DNA from: Deltaproteobacteria bacterium
Lineage (GTDB): Bacteria > Myxococcota_A > UBA796 > SXON01
NCBI GenBank assembly: GCA_947484175.1
Contig: CANKOI010000035.1
Location: 1-40,798, forward strand
DNA: 40,798 bases
Direction: 5' to 3'
Shown here: piece after piece, positions 7,764-16,021 of the stretch
Layout: every line of letters begins with the position of its first letter
Numbering within the stretch: the first letter of the stretch is position 1
Made by a program: the position numbers and the translations under genes
Notes under the pieces: generated by a model
What the model was told of the DNA's origin: nothing
The model's input: only the letters and a program-made list of their open reading frames with translations
Database searches by the model: none

Positions 7764-8948
7764 ATGCACCCCAATCTCAACCCTTTTGCGCCCGGGGCAG
7801 GCACCCAACCCCCTGAACTGTCTGGTCGCGGGGCCATCCTCGAGAGCGCGAGCTTGGCGTTCACCCGAGTGAGGTCTGGCCGGCCTGCCCGGGGGCAAAT
7901 GCTCCTGGGCCTTCGGGGCGTGGGCAAAACGGTGCTGCTGAACCGACTCGCCGAGCTCGCTGAGGTCGAAGGGTACCTCACGGTCGCGCTCGAAGTGCCC
8001 GACGGTCGCCGCTTGGCCGAGATGTTGGTACCCGCCCTTCGGTCCACGTTGCTGAAGATCAGCCGGTCGGAGGGCGCCAGAGCGGCGGCGCGGCGGGCTC
8101 TCGGCATCCTGCGCGCGTTCGCGGGGGCGTTCAAGGTCACGGTGGGCGATATCGAATTCGGCGTAAACAGCGAGCCGGGCACGGCTGACTCGGGCCACCT
8201 CGGCACCGATCTGCCCGAACTCTTCGTGGCGGTCGGCCTCGCCGCGAAGGAAGCCGGCCGGCCCGTGGCGCTCTTCGTGGACGAGCTCCAGTACCTTGTC
8301 GAGGAGGACCTCGCGGCGCTCATCGTGGCGGTCCACGCCATCAGCCAGAAGGGGCTGCCCGTGATCCTGTTCGGGGCGGGGCTGCCGCAGTTGGCCGGGC
8401 TCGCCGGGCAAGCGAAGTCGTACGCGGAGCGCCTGTTTCAGTTCCAGAACGTTGGAGCGCTGAACGACGCGGCCGCGCGGTCCGCGATCCGTACGCCGGT
8501 GGAACGCGAAGGCGTCGAGATCACGGAGGCCGCGCTTTCGGTTATCGTTGAGAAGACCAAGGGCTACCCGTACTTTCTTCAGGAGTGGGCCTCGCAGGCT
8601 TGGAACATCGCACGGCAGTCTCCGATCCAGGCGGAAGACGCGGAGGAGGCCACACAACAGGCGTTGCAGGAGCTGGACGAGGGCTTTTTCCGGGTGCGCT
8701 TCGATCGCCTTACGCCTCGCGAGCGGGACTACATGCGGGCCATGGCCGAGTTGGGTGCCGGCCCCCACCGTTCGGGCGACGTGGCTCAGGCCGCGGGGAT
8801 GGGTGTGACCAATGCGGCGCCACTGCGGAGCGGGCTGATTCGGAAGGGCATGATCTACAGCCCCCTGCACGGCGACACCGCCTTCACCGTACCCCTGTTC
8901 GACGAGTTCATGAAGCGGGTGATGCCGAAGAGGGCGGCGGGCGCCTGA
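7764..8948 (+). CDS. AAA-family ATPase with C-terminal winged-helix-like region
   Basis: A 394-residue P-loop ATPase. Walker A is GLRGVGKTVLLNRL (residues ~49-62) and Walker B is VALFVDELQYL (~170-180), followed by LFGAGLPQL in the sensor-1 position. The fold type resembles ORC1/Cdc6-like or AAA_16 ATPases. Residues ~310-385 (LTPRERDYMRAMAELG, SGDVAQAAGMGVTNAAPL, SGLIRKGMIYSPLHG) look like a winged helix-turn-helix, suggesting DNA binding. Related stand-alone ATPases are common in bacteria without a settled function; some accompany mobile elements. No partner gene lies next to it, and its AT-rich leader hints at acquisition by transfer. The ATG at 7764 lacks a clear Shine-Dalgarno sequence, so the start is moderately certain. 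Confidence 0.82.
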   Translation: MHPNLNPFAPGAGTQPPELSGRGAILESASLAFTRVRSGRPARGQMLLGLRGVGKTVLLNRLAELAEVEGYLTVALEVPDGRRLAEMLVPALRSTLLKISRSEGARAAARRALGILRAFAGAFKVTVGDIEFGVNSEPGTADSGHLGTDLPELFVAVGLAAKEAGRPVALFVDELQYLVEEDLAALIVAVHAISQKGLPVILFGAGLPQLAGLAGQAKSYAERLFQFQNVGALNDAAARSAIRTPVEREGVEITEAALSVIVEKTKGYPYFLQEWASQAWNIARQSPIQAEDAEEATQQALQELDEGFFRVRFDRLTPRERDYMRAMAELGAGPHRSGDVAQAAGMGVTNAAPLRSGLIRKGMIYSPLHGDTAFTVPLFDEFMKRVMPKRAAGA

Positions 8949-8973
8949 GGAGCCGCCCCGATCCTCTCCCCCC

Positions 8974-10464
8974 CTACGGCGGCAGCGCTCCCACCTCTAC
9001 CGGCGCCGCCGCGAAATCGCCGTACACATAGAGCCCCACGCGGCGGCCCGACTCGCTCCCCGCCAGGTCGCAGTTGGCGATGGTGCCGTACACGTTGCCG
9101 AGGGAGTCGGCGTAGGCGCAGAAGTCGTCGGACACCGAGTTGAGCCGACCCGGCCACGCGGCCTCCTGCCCCCCCTGGTCGTAGGCTTCGTAGTCCCACT
9201 GCTGGAAGGTGTCGGCGTCGTCGCAGGTGGCCATGGTGAGCGTCCACGGGCCGATCCAGGAGTCGGTGTGCGAGAGGCAGGCGTCGAGGCCGAGGTTGCG
9301 GAAGCCGGTGTGGCCGCTCGCGTTGAACGGGGCCCACTGCTGGCCTGGGTCGCCCGGGAGGCAGGAGGTCGTGGTCGTGACCCCGCCGCCGCTCTCGGCC
9401 AGTAGGCAGCGGCCGTCAACCTGGAACTGCACGAGCACGAAGCCGGGGTCGGGGTCGCAGGCGTCGCCCACGCCGTCGCCGTCGCTGTCGACTTGGTAGG
9501 GATCGAACACCTCGGGGCAGAGGTCCTCGCCGTCGGGCACACCGTCGGCGTCGGTGTCCACCTCGCCTTCGGGCGGAATGCCGGGCTCGGGGCAGATCGA
9601 CCCGTGGCAGCTCCAGTCGGGGAAGTCGTAGCGGATCATCGCCTCGCCGGGGGCACACACCTCGCCGGGCACCGGCCCCGTGGCGCACCCCGCCTCAAAC
9701 CAGCCGCCTCCGCGAGCCTTGTCGACGATCGAGATCGCCGACGTCACCCGCCCGTCGAAGTCGCCTCCCACCTCAAGGGTGCCGCCCTCCTCGCCGTTGC
9801 CGGAAAAGTCGGTGTCCTGGGTGATCGTGCCGTCGAGGACCAGCTCCACCTCCAGCGGCAGCACGGCCGTGTCGTCGAGCCAGTAGGGGTCGGCCGGGTC
9901 GTGCACCTCGATCGTCGTGCTCACGCGGCACGCCGAGTAGCGGAACTCGCTGATGGCGCGCACGCCGGAGAGGCTCACGTTCCACTCCACCCCGCCTTCG
10001 CCGCACTCCGTGGTCCACGTGCCCACGCCCGAGGGGTTCTCGCAGTCGTTCATCCGGCACTGCAGCTCTTCTTTCACCGCCACGAACGCGCGCACGAGAT
10101 CGTCGTTCTGCCAGAGCGTCACGACGCCGACGACATCGGCGCAGGAGGGGGAGTCCACGAGGTAGGTCGCCTCTTCGGTTTCGGCGTCGTCGGTGCCCCA
10201 CCGGATCGTCACGGCGTGGAAGCCACAGGTGAGCGGGATGCGTCGCTCGTCGCCCAGCGCGTTTTCGCAGGTGTCGCCAAAGCCGGGGTCGCCGCCGTCT
10301 ACCGATACGCACACCGCCGCGTCGTCGAGGCCCACGATGCCGACGGATGCGTCTTCGTCGGTGATCGTGGTGCCCGAGGCGGGGTCGAAGTGGGTGTCTA
10401 CCCGCCCCACGCCTTCGCTGGCGGAGCAGGCGGCGAGGAGCACGACCAGTGGGCGAGTGCGCAT
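8974..10464 (-). CDS. secreted lipoprotein with thrombospondin-3 repeats and ricin-type lectin domain
   Basis: The 496-residue product starts MRTRPLVVLLAACSAS, a lipoprotein signal with the lipidated Cys at about residue 13. The body to ~295 is Cys-containing and beta-rich but unassigned. Residues ~298-342 are Asp-rich calcium-binding thrombospondin type 3 repeats (VDTDADGVPDGEDLCP and VDSDGDGVGDACDPDPG). The last ~150 residues carry two Q-x-W-type motifs (GQQWAPF, FQQWDYE) and paired Cys, as in ricin B-type beta-trefoil lectins. It should be a cell-surface or periplasmic carbohydrate-binding protein. It is transcribed divergently from the hydrolase operon that follows, with starts about 65 bases apart, so the two may share a control region. 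Confidence 0.85.
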   Translation of the reverse strand: MRTRPLVVLLAACSASEGVGRVDTHFDPASGTTITDEDASVGIVGLDDAAVCVSVDGGDPGFGDTCENALGDERRIPLTCGFHAVTIRWGTDDAETEEATYLVDSPSCADVVGVVTLWQNDDLVRAFVAVKEELQCRMNDCENPSGVGTWTTECGEGGVEWNVSLSGVRAISEFRYSACRVSTTIEVHDPADPYWLDDTAVLPLEVELVLDGTITQDTDFSGNGEEGGTLEVGGDFDGRVTSAISIVDKARGGGWFEAGCATGPVPGEVCAPGEAMIRYDFPDWSCHGSICPEPGIPPEGEVDTDADGVPDGEDLCPEVFDPYQVDSDGDGVGDACDPDPGFVLVQFQVDGRCLLAESGGGVTTTTSCLPGDPGQQWAPFNASGHTGFRNLGLDACLSHTDSWIGPWTLTMATCDDADTFQQWDYEAYDQGGQEAAWPGRLNSVSDDFCAYADSLGNVYGTIANCDLAGSESGRRVGLYVYGDFAAAPVEVGALPP

Positions 10465-10529
10465 CGGGGCAGTGTATCGCCCGCCCCTCGCGGCGCCCCC
10501 GCCTCGGTGGTATGGTCCGGGCCGATCCG

Positions 10530-12185
10530 ATGTTCCTCGTCGCCCTGACCCTCGCCCACGCCGCCGACGACTTCGAGGGGCGGCGCTTCTACTATGGGGA
10601 CATTCACGCGCACACCGGTGCCTCGGGCGATGGTGGTTCGAGCGATATGGGCACCTGCCAGAAGTGGCGGTCCGACGAGCCGGGCGTGTGCGGGGCCGTC
10701 GCCGACCTTGGAGCCCTTGCGAAAGGCAACGGCCTCGACTTCTTCAGCACGGTCGATCACGTCACCTCCGAGGCCGCCACCACCACCCCCGAGCAGTGGT
10801 CGGAGGTGTTTCAGCGGGTGAACGCGCTCGACGACCCGGCCGGTGGATTTGTCACCCTCCCCGGCGCCGAGCTGTTCCTGGAGCTCACCGACGGCTCCGA
10901 CCTCGGCCACCGCTCGCTGCTCTTCTTTGGCGACGTGGCCACGCTCGCTGCGGTCACGCAGACCGACACGCAGGCGAGCGGCACGACCGCCAACGAGGTG
11001 GCCGACTGCGCCGCCGTCACCACGTTCATGGACGGGCTGACCGCTCAGTTCGGCGACGCCTTCCTGATCCCGCACCACCCCGGGGTGCGCAAGCCGATGG
11101 CGACGGACTGGAGCTGCTTCGATGCCACCTACGAGCCGTTGGTCGAGGTGTACAGCGAACATGGCAGCTCGATGAACGCGACCAGCACCTTCGACGTTCC
11201 CTGGTCGGGCTACGCGGAGTCCGGCACGGTGGCAGCGGCGATCGACCCCAAGAAGATGGCGCTGCGAATCGGGTTCGGTGCCGGCAGCGACAACCACGAC
11301 ACGCATCCCGGTCAGGTGTGCGGCACCGACACCGTGCAGACCGACCACCCCTACGCGGGCGGTCTCACCGTGGTGGTGCTCCCCGAGGGCGACGCCTTCG
11401 ATCGCCCCGCCATTCACGATGCGATGGTAGAGCGCCGCACCTACGCCACCACCGGGCCTCATGTGCCCTTGGTCGTGGAGGTGAAGCTCGGCGATGGCTC
11501 GCTGCTCGCCGAGATGGGCGAGGAGGTGGCGATAGCCGCCGGCACGGAGGTGGTGGTCGAAGCGCGGCTACCCGAGGATGCGGTGCCCGCTGTGCTCGAC
11601 GTGTCCGCTGTCGGTCCTGAGGCCACCTGGGTGATGGCGCCCGGCCGCCCAGGCATCTGGTCGGTGACGATTCCCGGCGCCGAGCTGCCCGAGAACCTGT
11701 TTGTGGATGTGACCCTCGATGGCGGGGTGATCTGGTCCGAGGGCTGCGCGGATGGCGGCGCCGACAGCTTTGACCACCTCTGGAGCTCGCCCATCTGGTT
11801 CGACCCCGCGGGCGACGACGCGGACGGCGACGGCTACTCGCCCGCGCAAGGCGACTGCGACGACGACAACGCGAACGTGAACCCCGGCGCGCGCGAGGCC
11901 TGCGGGCGGCCGGAAGCCGACCAGGACTGCGACGGGACCGCGGCGGCCGACGACCCCGACTGCCTCGACGACACCGGCCGCGACACGGGCGACACGGCGG
12001 ACACCGGCGCGCCCGACACCGCCCCCGAGAACGACAGCGGCATCGACAGCGCCACCCCCGCCGACACCGCCGCCCCCCCCGACACCCACCGGTGCGCCTG
12101 CGGCACCTCGGGCGAAGGCGGCCTCGTCGCGGCCCTCGCCGCCGCCGCCGCCCTAGCCGCCGCCTCTCGGCGGAGGTCTGCATGA
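10530..12185 (+). CDS. secreted PHP/DUF3604-like metallohydrolase with MopE-type motif and MYXO-CTERM anchor
   Basis: A short signal (MFLVALTLAHAA) is followed by a PHP-superfamily-type domain. Metal-ligand motifs are YYGDIHAHTG (HxH), FSTVDHV (DH), FLIPHHPG and GAGSDNHDTHPG (DxH). The order and spacing fit DUF3604-like hydrolases, whose substrates are mostly unknown. Residues ~428-469 hold a MopE-like metal-binding motif (DADGDGYSPAQGDCDDDNAN...DQDCDG). A linker of DTG/DTA repeats follows, and the protein ends HRCACGTSGEGG, a hydrophobic Ala/Leu segment and SRRRSA, which is a MYXO-CTERM sorting signal. The protein should therefore be surface-anchored after processing. ATG 10530 was chosen because it begins the signal peptide; ATG 10512 in frame would add six residues. 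The stop overlaps the next start by 4 bp. Confidence 0.85.
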   Translation: MFLVALTLAHAADDFEGRRFYYGDIHAHTGASGDGGSSDMGTCQKWRSDEPGVCGAVADLGALAKGNGLDFFSTVDHVTSEAATTTPEQWSEVFQRVNALDDPAGGFVTLPGAELFLELTDGSDLGHRSLLFFGDVATLAAVTQTDTQASGTTANEVADCAAVTTFMDGLTAQFGDAFLIPHHPGVRKPMATDWSCFDATYEPLVEVYSEHGSSMNATSTFDVPWSGYAESGTVAAAIDPKKMALRIGFGAGSDNHDTHPGQVCGTDTVQTDHPYAGGLTVVVLPEGDAFDRPAIHDAMVERRTYATTGPHVPLVVEVKLGDGSLLAEMGEEVAIAAGTEVVVEARLPEDAVPAVLDVSAVGPEATWVMAPGRPGIWSVTIPGAELPENLFVDVTLDGGVIWSEGCADGGADSFDHLWSSPIWFDPAGDDADGDGYSPAQGDCDDDNANVNPGAREACGRPEADQDCDGTAAADDPDCLDDTGRDTGDTADTGAPDTAPENDSGIDSATPADTAAPPDTHRCACGTSGEGGLVAALAAAAALAAASRRRSA

Positions 12186-13516
12186 TCCCCCTGCTCCTCG
12201 CCTGCTCCTCCGGCGACACGGGCTTTCCCACGCCCGAATGGGAAACCGGCGCCGACACCGGCCCCCTGACCCCCCTCGAGGTGAGCATCACCGGCCCTGA
12301 GGTGGCCCTCGACGAATGCGAGAGCGCCTGCTTCAGCGTGGTCACGACCCGCGGCGGGGAACGGGTGAACGATGTGGAGGTGGATGTGTGGGCGGGCGAC
12401 GTAGTGCTCGGTGCCGATCTGATCACCCGGCAGCACGGCGAGGCGGGCAGCTGCGCCGACGGGCTCCCGGTGGGCACCCACACCCTCACGGCCATCGCCA
12501 CCCTCGGCACCGAGCGTGCGACCGCCACCACCACCGCCACCGTGAAGCCCTTTGGCTACGCCGACGGCTTTGTGCGCAGCGAAGCCGTCGTCGACGAGGT
12601 GCCGTGGGCCCCGGAGTTCGTGCGCGACCCCGCGAACCCCGTGCTCCCCGCCGGCGCGGCCGACTCCTGGGACTCCATCGGCACCATCGTGCCCAGCGTG
12701 GCCGCCACCCCCGAGGGCTACGTGATGTGGTACGCCGGCACCGCCGAGGTCGACTACATCCTCGGCGTGGCCACCTCGCCCGACGGTGTGGTGTGGACCA
12801 AGGACAGCGACAATCCGCTGCTCGTGCCCAGCGAGGTGGAAGGCGACTGGCGCCGGTACAGCACGAACTCCCCGATGGTGCTGGCCTACGAGGGGGAGTG
12901 GTACGTGTACTACACCGGCCGCAAGGAGGAGACGTCCGACCTCACCATCGGCCTCGCGAAGGGCGCCGATCCCACCGAAGTCACCGACATCGCCGAGAAC
13001 CCGGTGTTCTCGTGGAACGAAGAGGAGGAGGAGTGGGCAGGCGTGGCGGCGGCTCACCCGAACGTGCTGGTGAACGACGAGGGCTGGTGGGAGATGTGGT
13101 ACTCCACGGGCTACCACAAGGTTGGCTACGCCTACAGCGCCGACGGCCTCTCGTGGACTCGGTACTGCCACAACCCGGTGCTGGTGGGCGACCCCGACCT
13201 CGCCTACGAGGCCCACGCCATCAAGGCCACCGAGGTGGTGCAGCTGGGGGACTGGTATGTCACGACCTACACCGCCGGCGCCACCGGGGCGTTCACTGTG
13301 GGGTGGGCGATGAGCCGCGACGGGCTCCATTGGGCGCACGGGGAGGCGCCCCTGCTCTCGCCTCCGGAAGCAGCGGGCACTTGGGAGAGCAACTCCGTAC
13401 TCTCGGCGCCGATCCTCGTGGTCGAAGACGAGCTGTGGATGTGGTACTCCGGCACCGGTCCCACGGGCTCTGCCGTGGGCCTCGCGCGCGCCAGCCTCGA
13501 CGGGTTCCCCGAATGA
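12182..13516 (+). CDS. lipoprotein with five-bladed beta-propeller glycosidase-like domain
   Basis: This 444-residue protein starts MIPLLLACSSGDTG, a minimal lipobox with Cys at residue 8. A small beta-sandwich (~30-120) precedes a propeller of repeated blades. Each blade has a pattern such as YVMWYAGTAEVDYILGVATS, WYVYYTGRKEETSDLTIGLA, WWEMWYSTGYHKVGYAYS and LWMWYSGTG, typical of the GH43/GH32/GH130 clan of sugar-cleaving or phosphorylase propellers (arabinanase/sucrase fold). Catalytic acids cannot be assigned with confidence by eye. Start ATG overlaps the stop of the PHP protein, and its own stop overlaps the next start, so the three gene products are probably made together and act on one surface or extracellular glycan (inference). 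Confidence 0.82.
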   Translation: MIPLLLACSSGDTGFPTPEWETGADTGPLTPLEVSITGPEVALDECESACFSVVTTRGGERVNDVEVDVWAGDVVLGADLITRQHGEAGSCADGLPVGTHTLTAIATLGTERATATTTATVKPFGYADGFVRSEAVVDEVPWAPEFVRDPANPVLPAGAADSWDSIGTIVPSVAATPEGYVMWYAGTAEVDYILGVATSPDGVVWTKDSDNPLLVPSEVEGDWRRYSTNSPMVLAYEGEWYVYYTGRKEETSDLTIGLAKGADPTEVTDIAENPVFSWNEEEEEWAGVAAAHPNVLVNDEGWWEMWYSTGYHKVGYAYSADGLSWTRYCHNPVLVGDPDLAYEAHAIKATEVVQLGDWYVTTYTAGATGAFTVGWAMSRDGLHWAHGEAPLLSPPEAAGTWESNSVLSAPILVVEDELWMWYSGTGPTGSAVGLARASLDGFPE

Positions 13517-15750
13517 TGGTGCTGCTGCTCGCCTGCCGGTTTGGGGAGCCCGACCCGGTGGACACCGCCGACACCGAGCCGTCCACGACGCCCGCTGAGG
13601 AGGTCAGCTACCTGATCGAGGCCGTGGCCTCGGGCACCCTGCCCGACCAGCAGGGCGTGCAGGTGGCGTTCACCAACCCGCTCCATGGCGTGACCTACGC
13701 GCTCGACGACGCCGGGCTGATGTTCCGCTACCTCCTCGACACCTGGGTACACCCCACCGGCGATTATTGTGCCGGCGGCACCGTGGATGAGAACGGAATC
13801 TGCCGTGGCGGTGTGGTGTGGACGAGCGGGCGGATCGAATCGCCGGCCCCCTCGCTCAACCACTGCCTCGACCGGGAGAACGGCGTTCTCTACCTCCTGA
13901 AATCGGGCGGCGACGCCATCGAGGTCGTGGACGTTTCGATGGAGGGCGGCGACCCCTACACCTACCAACGGGCCGTCCGCAACGCGCGGCTGCCCAAGGA
14001 GGTGTCCGACGCCGTGAACTGGACCGGCCCCTGCGAGGTGGACAACGGGGACAACTCCATCCTCCTCACTTCCACGCCTCAGAAGGCGCTCCTGCGGCTC
14101 TCCAACGGGGAGTCCTTCACGGTCGTGAAGACGGTGGCCCTAGGCTTTGCGTCCGGCGCGGTCGTGCGCCAAGGGGAGCGGATTCTGTTGTGGGACCAGA
14201 CGGCCCACCGGCTCGTCGCCCTCGACAACGGCACCTACCGGCCGCTGAGCGCCTGGGTGGCCTCCGCCCCCATCGTGGACGCCGCGTTTGCGCGCTCGAC
14301 CGGCGCCGGCTGGGCTGCCCTCGGCGAAGACGGCGTGGCCAGCGTGGAGCTCCACGACGACGGCACCTCCGAGGTGTGGGTCGCGCAGGTGGAGGGGAGC
14401 GCGGGGCAAGTCGTCGCCGACCCGTGGCGCGGCGTGGCATGGGCGGCGGTGCAGGGGGAGACCGGTGACAGCGTGGTGCTCGTGCAGCCCGGCGAGGTGC
14501 GCGCCACCTGGCCGATCGCGGGCACGGTGCTCCAGCTCTCGGAGCCCTCCGCAACCGGCGATGTCGCCGTGTTCTACACCCCCGAGGGCAGCACGGAGGT
14601 GGCCTACACCGTGCTCGCGCCCGTCGAAGACGTGCAGGCCGAGGAGCCCCTCAACATCTTCTTGTTCACCACGATCGAGGAGCCCTCCGACGTGAACATG
14701 GCCCTCCCCTGCGAGGGGGCCGGCACCACGTTCGCCACGGAGCTGGCGATGGTTCGGAACAACTCGGCGGTCCTCGCCAAGCTCGGAGTGCCGATCGCGA
14801 TGGCGATCACCGACAACTTCGCCCAGAAGGCGGAGGAGTGCGGGGAGACGGGCATCTACCAAGAGCTCGCCGATCTGGGCTTCGAGCTGGGGGCCATGCT
14901 CCACAACCGCCCCTGCTACAACTGCTCCAGCGGCGGCGACGCCAACCCCGATCACTGCGACGCCGACAACGCCTTGTACATCGCCTCGACCAGCGGCGCG
15001 GCCTGCTTCCCCGACGACCCCGAGTACTGCGGCCTCGGCGACTACGACTGCTACCTCGAGTTCCTCGCCCCCCGCGTAGACATCGCCGACCGCTACATCC
15101 CCGGCGGCGCCCGCTTCATCGTCGGGGCCGACCGCCACGGCATGTGGAGCTACGACTGGATTCGGCTCTATCGGGAGGTGGAGCGCCCTTCGCAGGGCAA
15201 GGTGGGCTTCGATCTCACCCTGTTCGCCGGGGCGTGGGCCTTCAACGACGTGGCCTACGACGACCCTCGCGGCAAAAACCCCGCTCCTTGGCACGTGGAC
15301 CGGCGCACCCCCGCCTGGCATCTCTCCGACATCAACGCCTGGGACCAAGACAGCCCCACCTCGAATCTGCTCTACCTTTCGGGTGCGAACAGCGCGACGG
15401 TGAAGCTCGCGGAGCAGCAGGCGAGCGGCCTCTACATGCTCGACTTCTTCGAGGTGGCCACGCAGCAGTCGTACCGCCCCGACGACTTCGAGATGCAGTT
15501 CCAATGGCTGCGTAGCGCCGTGCAGAACCGCAAGCCCGGCGCCACCAACACCTGGTACTTCCACATCCACGACACCGGCACGGTGAACCTCCGGGGCGCC
15601 GAGGATGTGCCGATTCTCATCGACAAGGACGACCCCGACCAACTCACGATCGAGCAAGCGCTCGCCGACTTCATCACCCGCATCCACGACCGCTACGACG
15701 GCACGGGGGCGTTGGAGTGGAAGCTTCCGAGCGAGATTCGGGGGGATTGA
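13513..15750 (+). CDS. lipoprotein with beta-propeller N-half and possible deacetylase-like C-half
   Basis: A 745-residue protein starting MMVLLLACRFGEPDPVDTAD, with lipidated Cys at residue 8 and a DTADTEPSTTPAEE linker. Residues ~35-385 have WD/NHL-like strand repeats (GVLYLLKSGGDAIEVVDVSM, LLWDQTAHRLVALDNGTY, GVAWAAVQGETGDSVVLVQP), suggesting a propeller. Residues ~390-745 change character: NIFLFTTIEEPSD opens what could be a (beta/alpha) hydrolase fold, then LADLGFELGAMLHNRPCYNC, a Cys-rich insertion, FIVGADRHGMWSYDW and WYFHIHDTG. The layout recalls polysaccharide deacetylase-type proteins, but I cannot place the catalytic triad, so this is only a suggestion. Third gene of the operon, with a 4-bp overlap with the preceding gene. 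Confidence 0.78.
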   Translation: MMVLLLACRFGEPDPVDTADTEPSTTPAEEVSYLIEAVASGTLPDQQGVQVAFTNPLHGVTYALDDAGLMFRYLLDTWVHPTGDYCAGGTVDENGICRGGVVWTSGRIESPAPSLNHCLDRENGVLYLLKSGGDAIEVVDVSMEGGDPYTYQRAVRNARLPKEVSDAVNWTGPCEVDNGDNSILLTSTPQKALLRLSNGESFTVVKTVALGFASGAVVRQGERILLWDQTAHRLVALDNGTYRPLSAWVASAPIVDAAFARSTGAGWAALGEDGVASVELHDDGTSEVWVAQVEGSAGQVVADPWRGVAWAAVQGETGDSVVLVQPGEVRATWPIAGTVLQLSEPSATGDVAVFYTPEGSTEVAYTVLAPVEDVQAEEPLNIFLFTTIEEPSDVNMALPCEGAGTTFATELAMVRNNSAVLAKLGVPIAMAITDNFAQKAEECGETGIYQELADLGFELGAMLHNRPCYNCSSGGDANPDHCDADNALYIASTSGAACFPDDPEYCGLGDYDCYLEFLAPRVDIADRYIPGGARFIVGADRHGMWSYDWIRLYREVERPSQGKVGFDLTLFAGAWAFNDVAYDDPRGKNPAPWHVDRRTPAWHLSDINAWDQDSPTSNLLYLSGANSATVKLAEQQASGLYMLDFFEVATQQSYRPDDFEMQFQWLRSAVQNRKPGATNTWYFHIHDTGTVNLRGAEDVPILIDKDDPDQLTIEQALADFITRIHDRYDGTGALEWKLPSEIRGD

Positions 15751-15772
15751 CGCCAGAGCGAACCGTGGGTAC

Positions 15773-15786
15773 GTATGCAGTATGCA
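15773..15786 (+). promoter_or_regulatory. tandem GTATGCA repeat at the antitoxin start
   Basis: Two perfect abutting copies of GTATGCA occupy 15773-15779 and 15780-15786; the second contains the ATG of the antitoxin gene. Ribbon-helix-helix antitoxins commonly autoregulate by binding short repeated sites at their own promoter, so this may be an operator. The assignment is an inference from position and repeat structure. Confidence 0.3.
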
Positions 15787-16021
15787 CCGCATCACGATCT
15801 CCCTTCCCGAAGAGCTTGCGGCCGTCGTCTCCGACCAGGCCGATCGCGAGGGTACGTCCGTGTCCGAGGTCGTCCGCCGCGCGGTCGTGTTGGCGTTCGG
15901 CGCGGGCGATCGGTCGCCGGCACTTCCGTTCGCCGGCCTCGGCCGAAGCGGTCAGCGCACAACGGCCCGGGATGCCGAGTCCATCCTGGCCAAGGAATGG
16001 GCCGTTGATCGCCATCGTTGA
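15782..16021 (+). CDS. ribbon-helix-helix antitoxin (VapB/CopG-like)
   Basis: A 79-residue protein whose first 45 residues, MHRITISLPEELAAVVSDQA then DREGTSVSEVVRRAV, match the ribbon-helix-helix DNA-binding fold: a short beta strand with alternating residues, a helix, a turn and a second helix with SEVVRRA. The C-terminal half (~45-79) is less ordered in appearance and would be the toxin-neutralising tail. The next gene encodes a PIN-domain protein whose start lies inside this gene, the classic antitoxin-toxin arrangement. I chose the ATG at 15782 because it begins exactly at the fold. Confidence 0.85.
   Translation: MHRITISLPEELAAVVSDQADREGTSVSEVVRRAVVLAFGAGDRSPALPFAGLGRSGQRTTARDAESILAKEWAVDRHR

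Noticed and set aside
14140-15795. 551-codon minus-strand frame opposite the third hydrolase-operon gene
   Set aside because: Shadow frame rich in Val/Gly/His without motifs; the plus-strand gene has a lipobox and continuous strand pattern.
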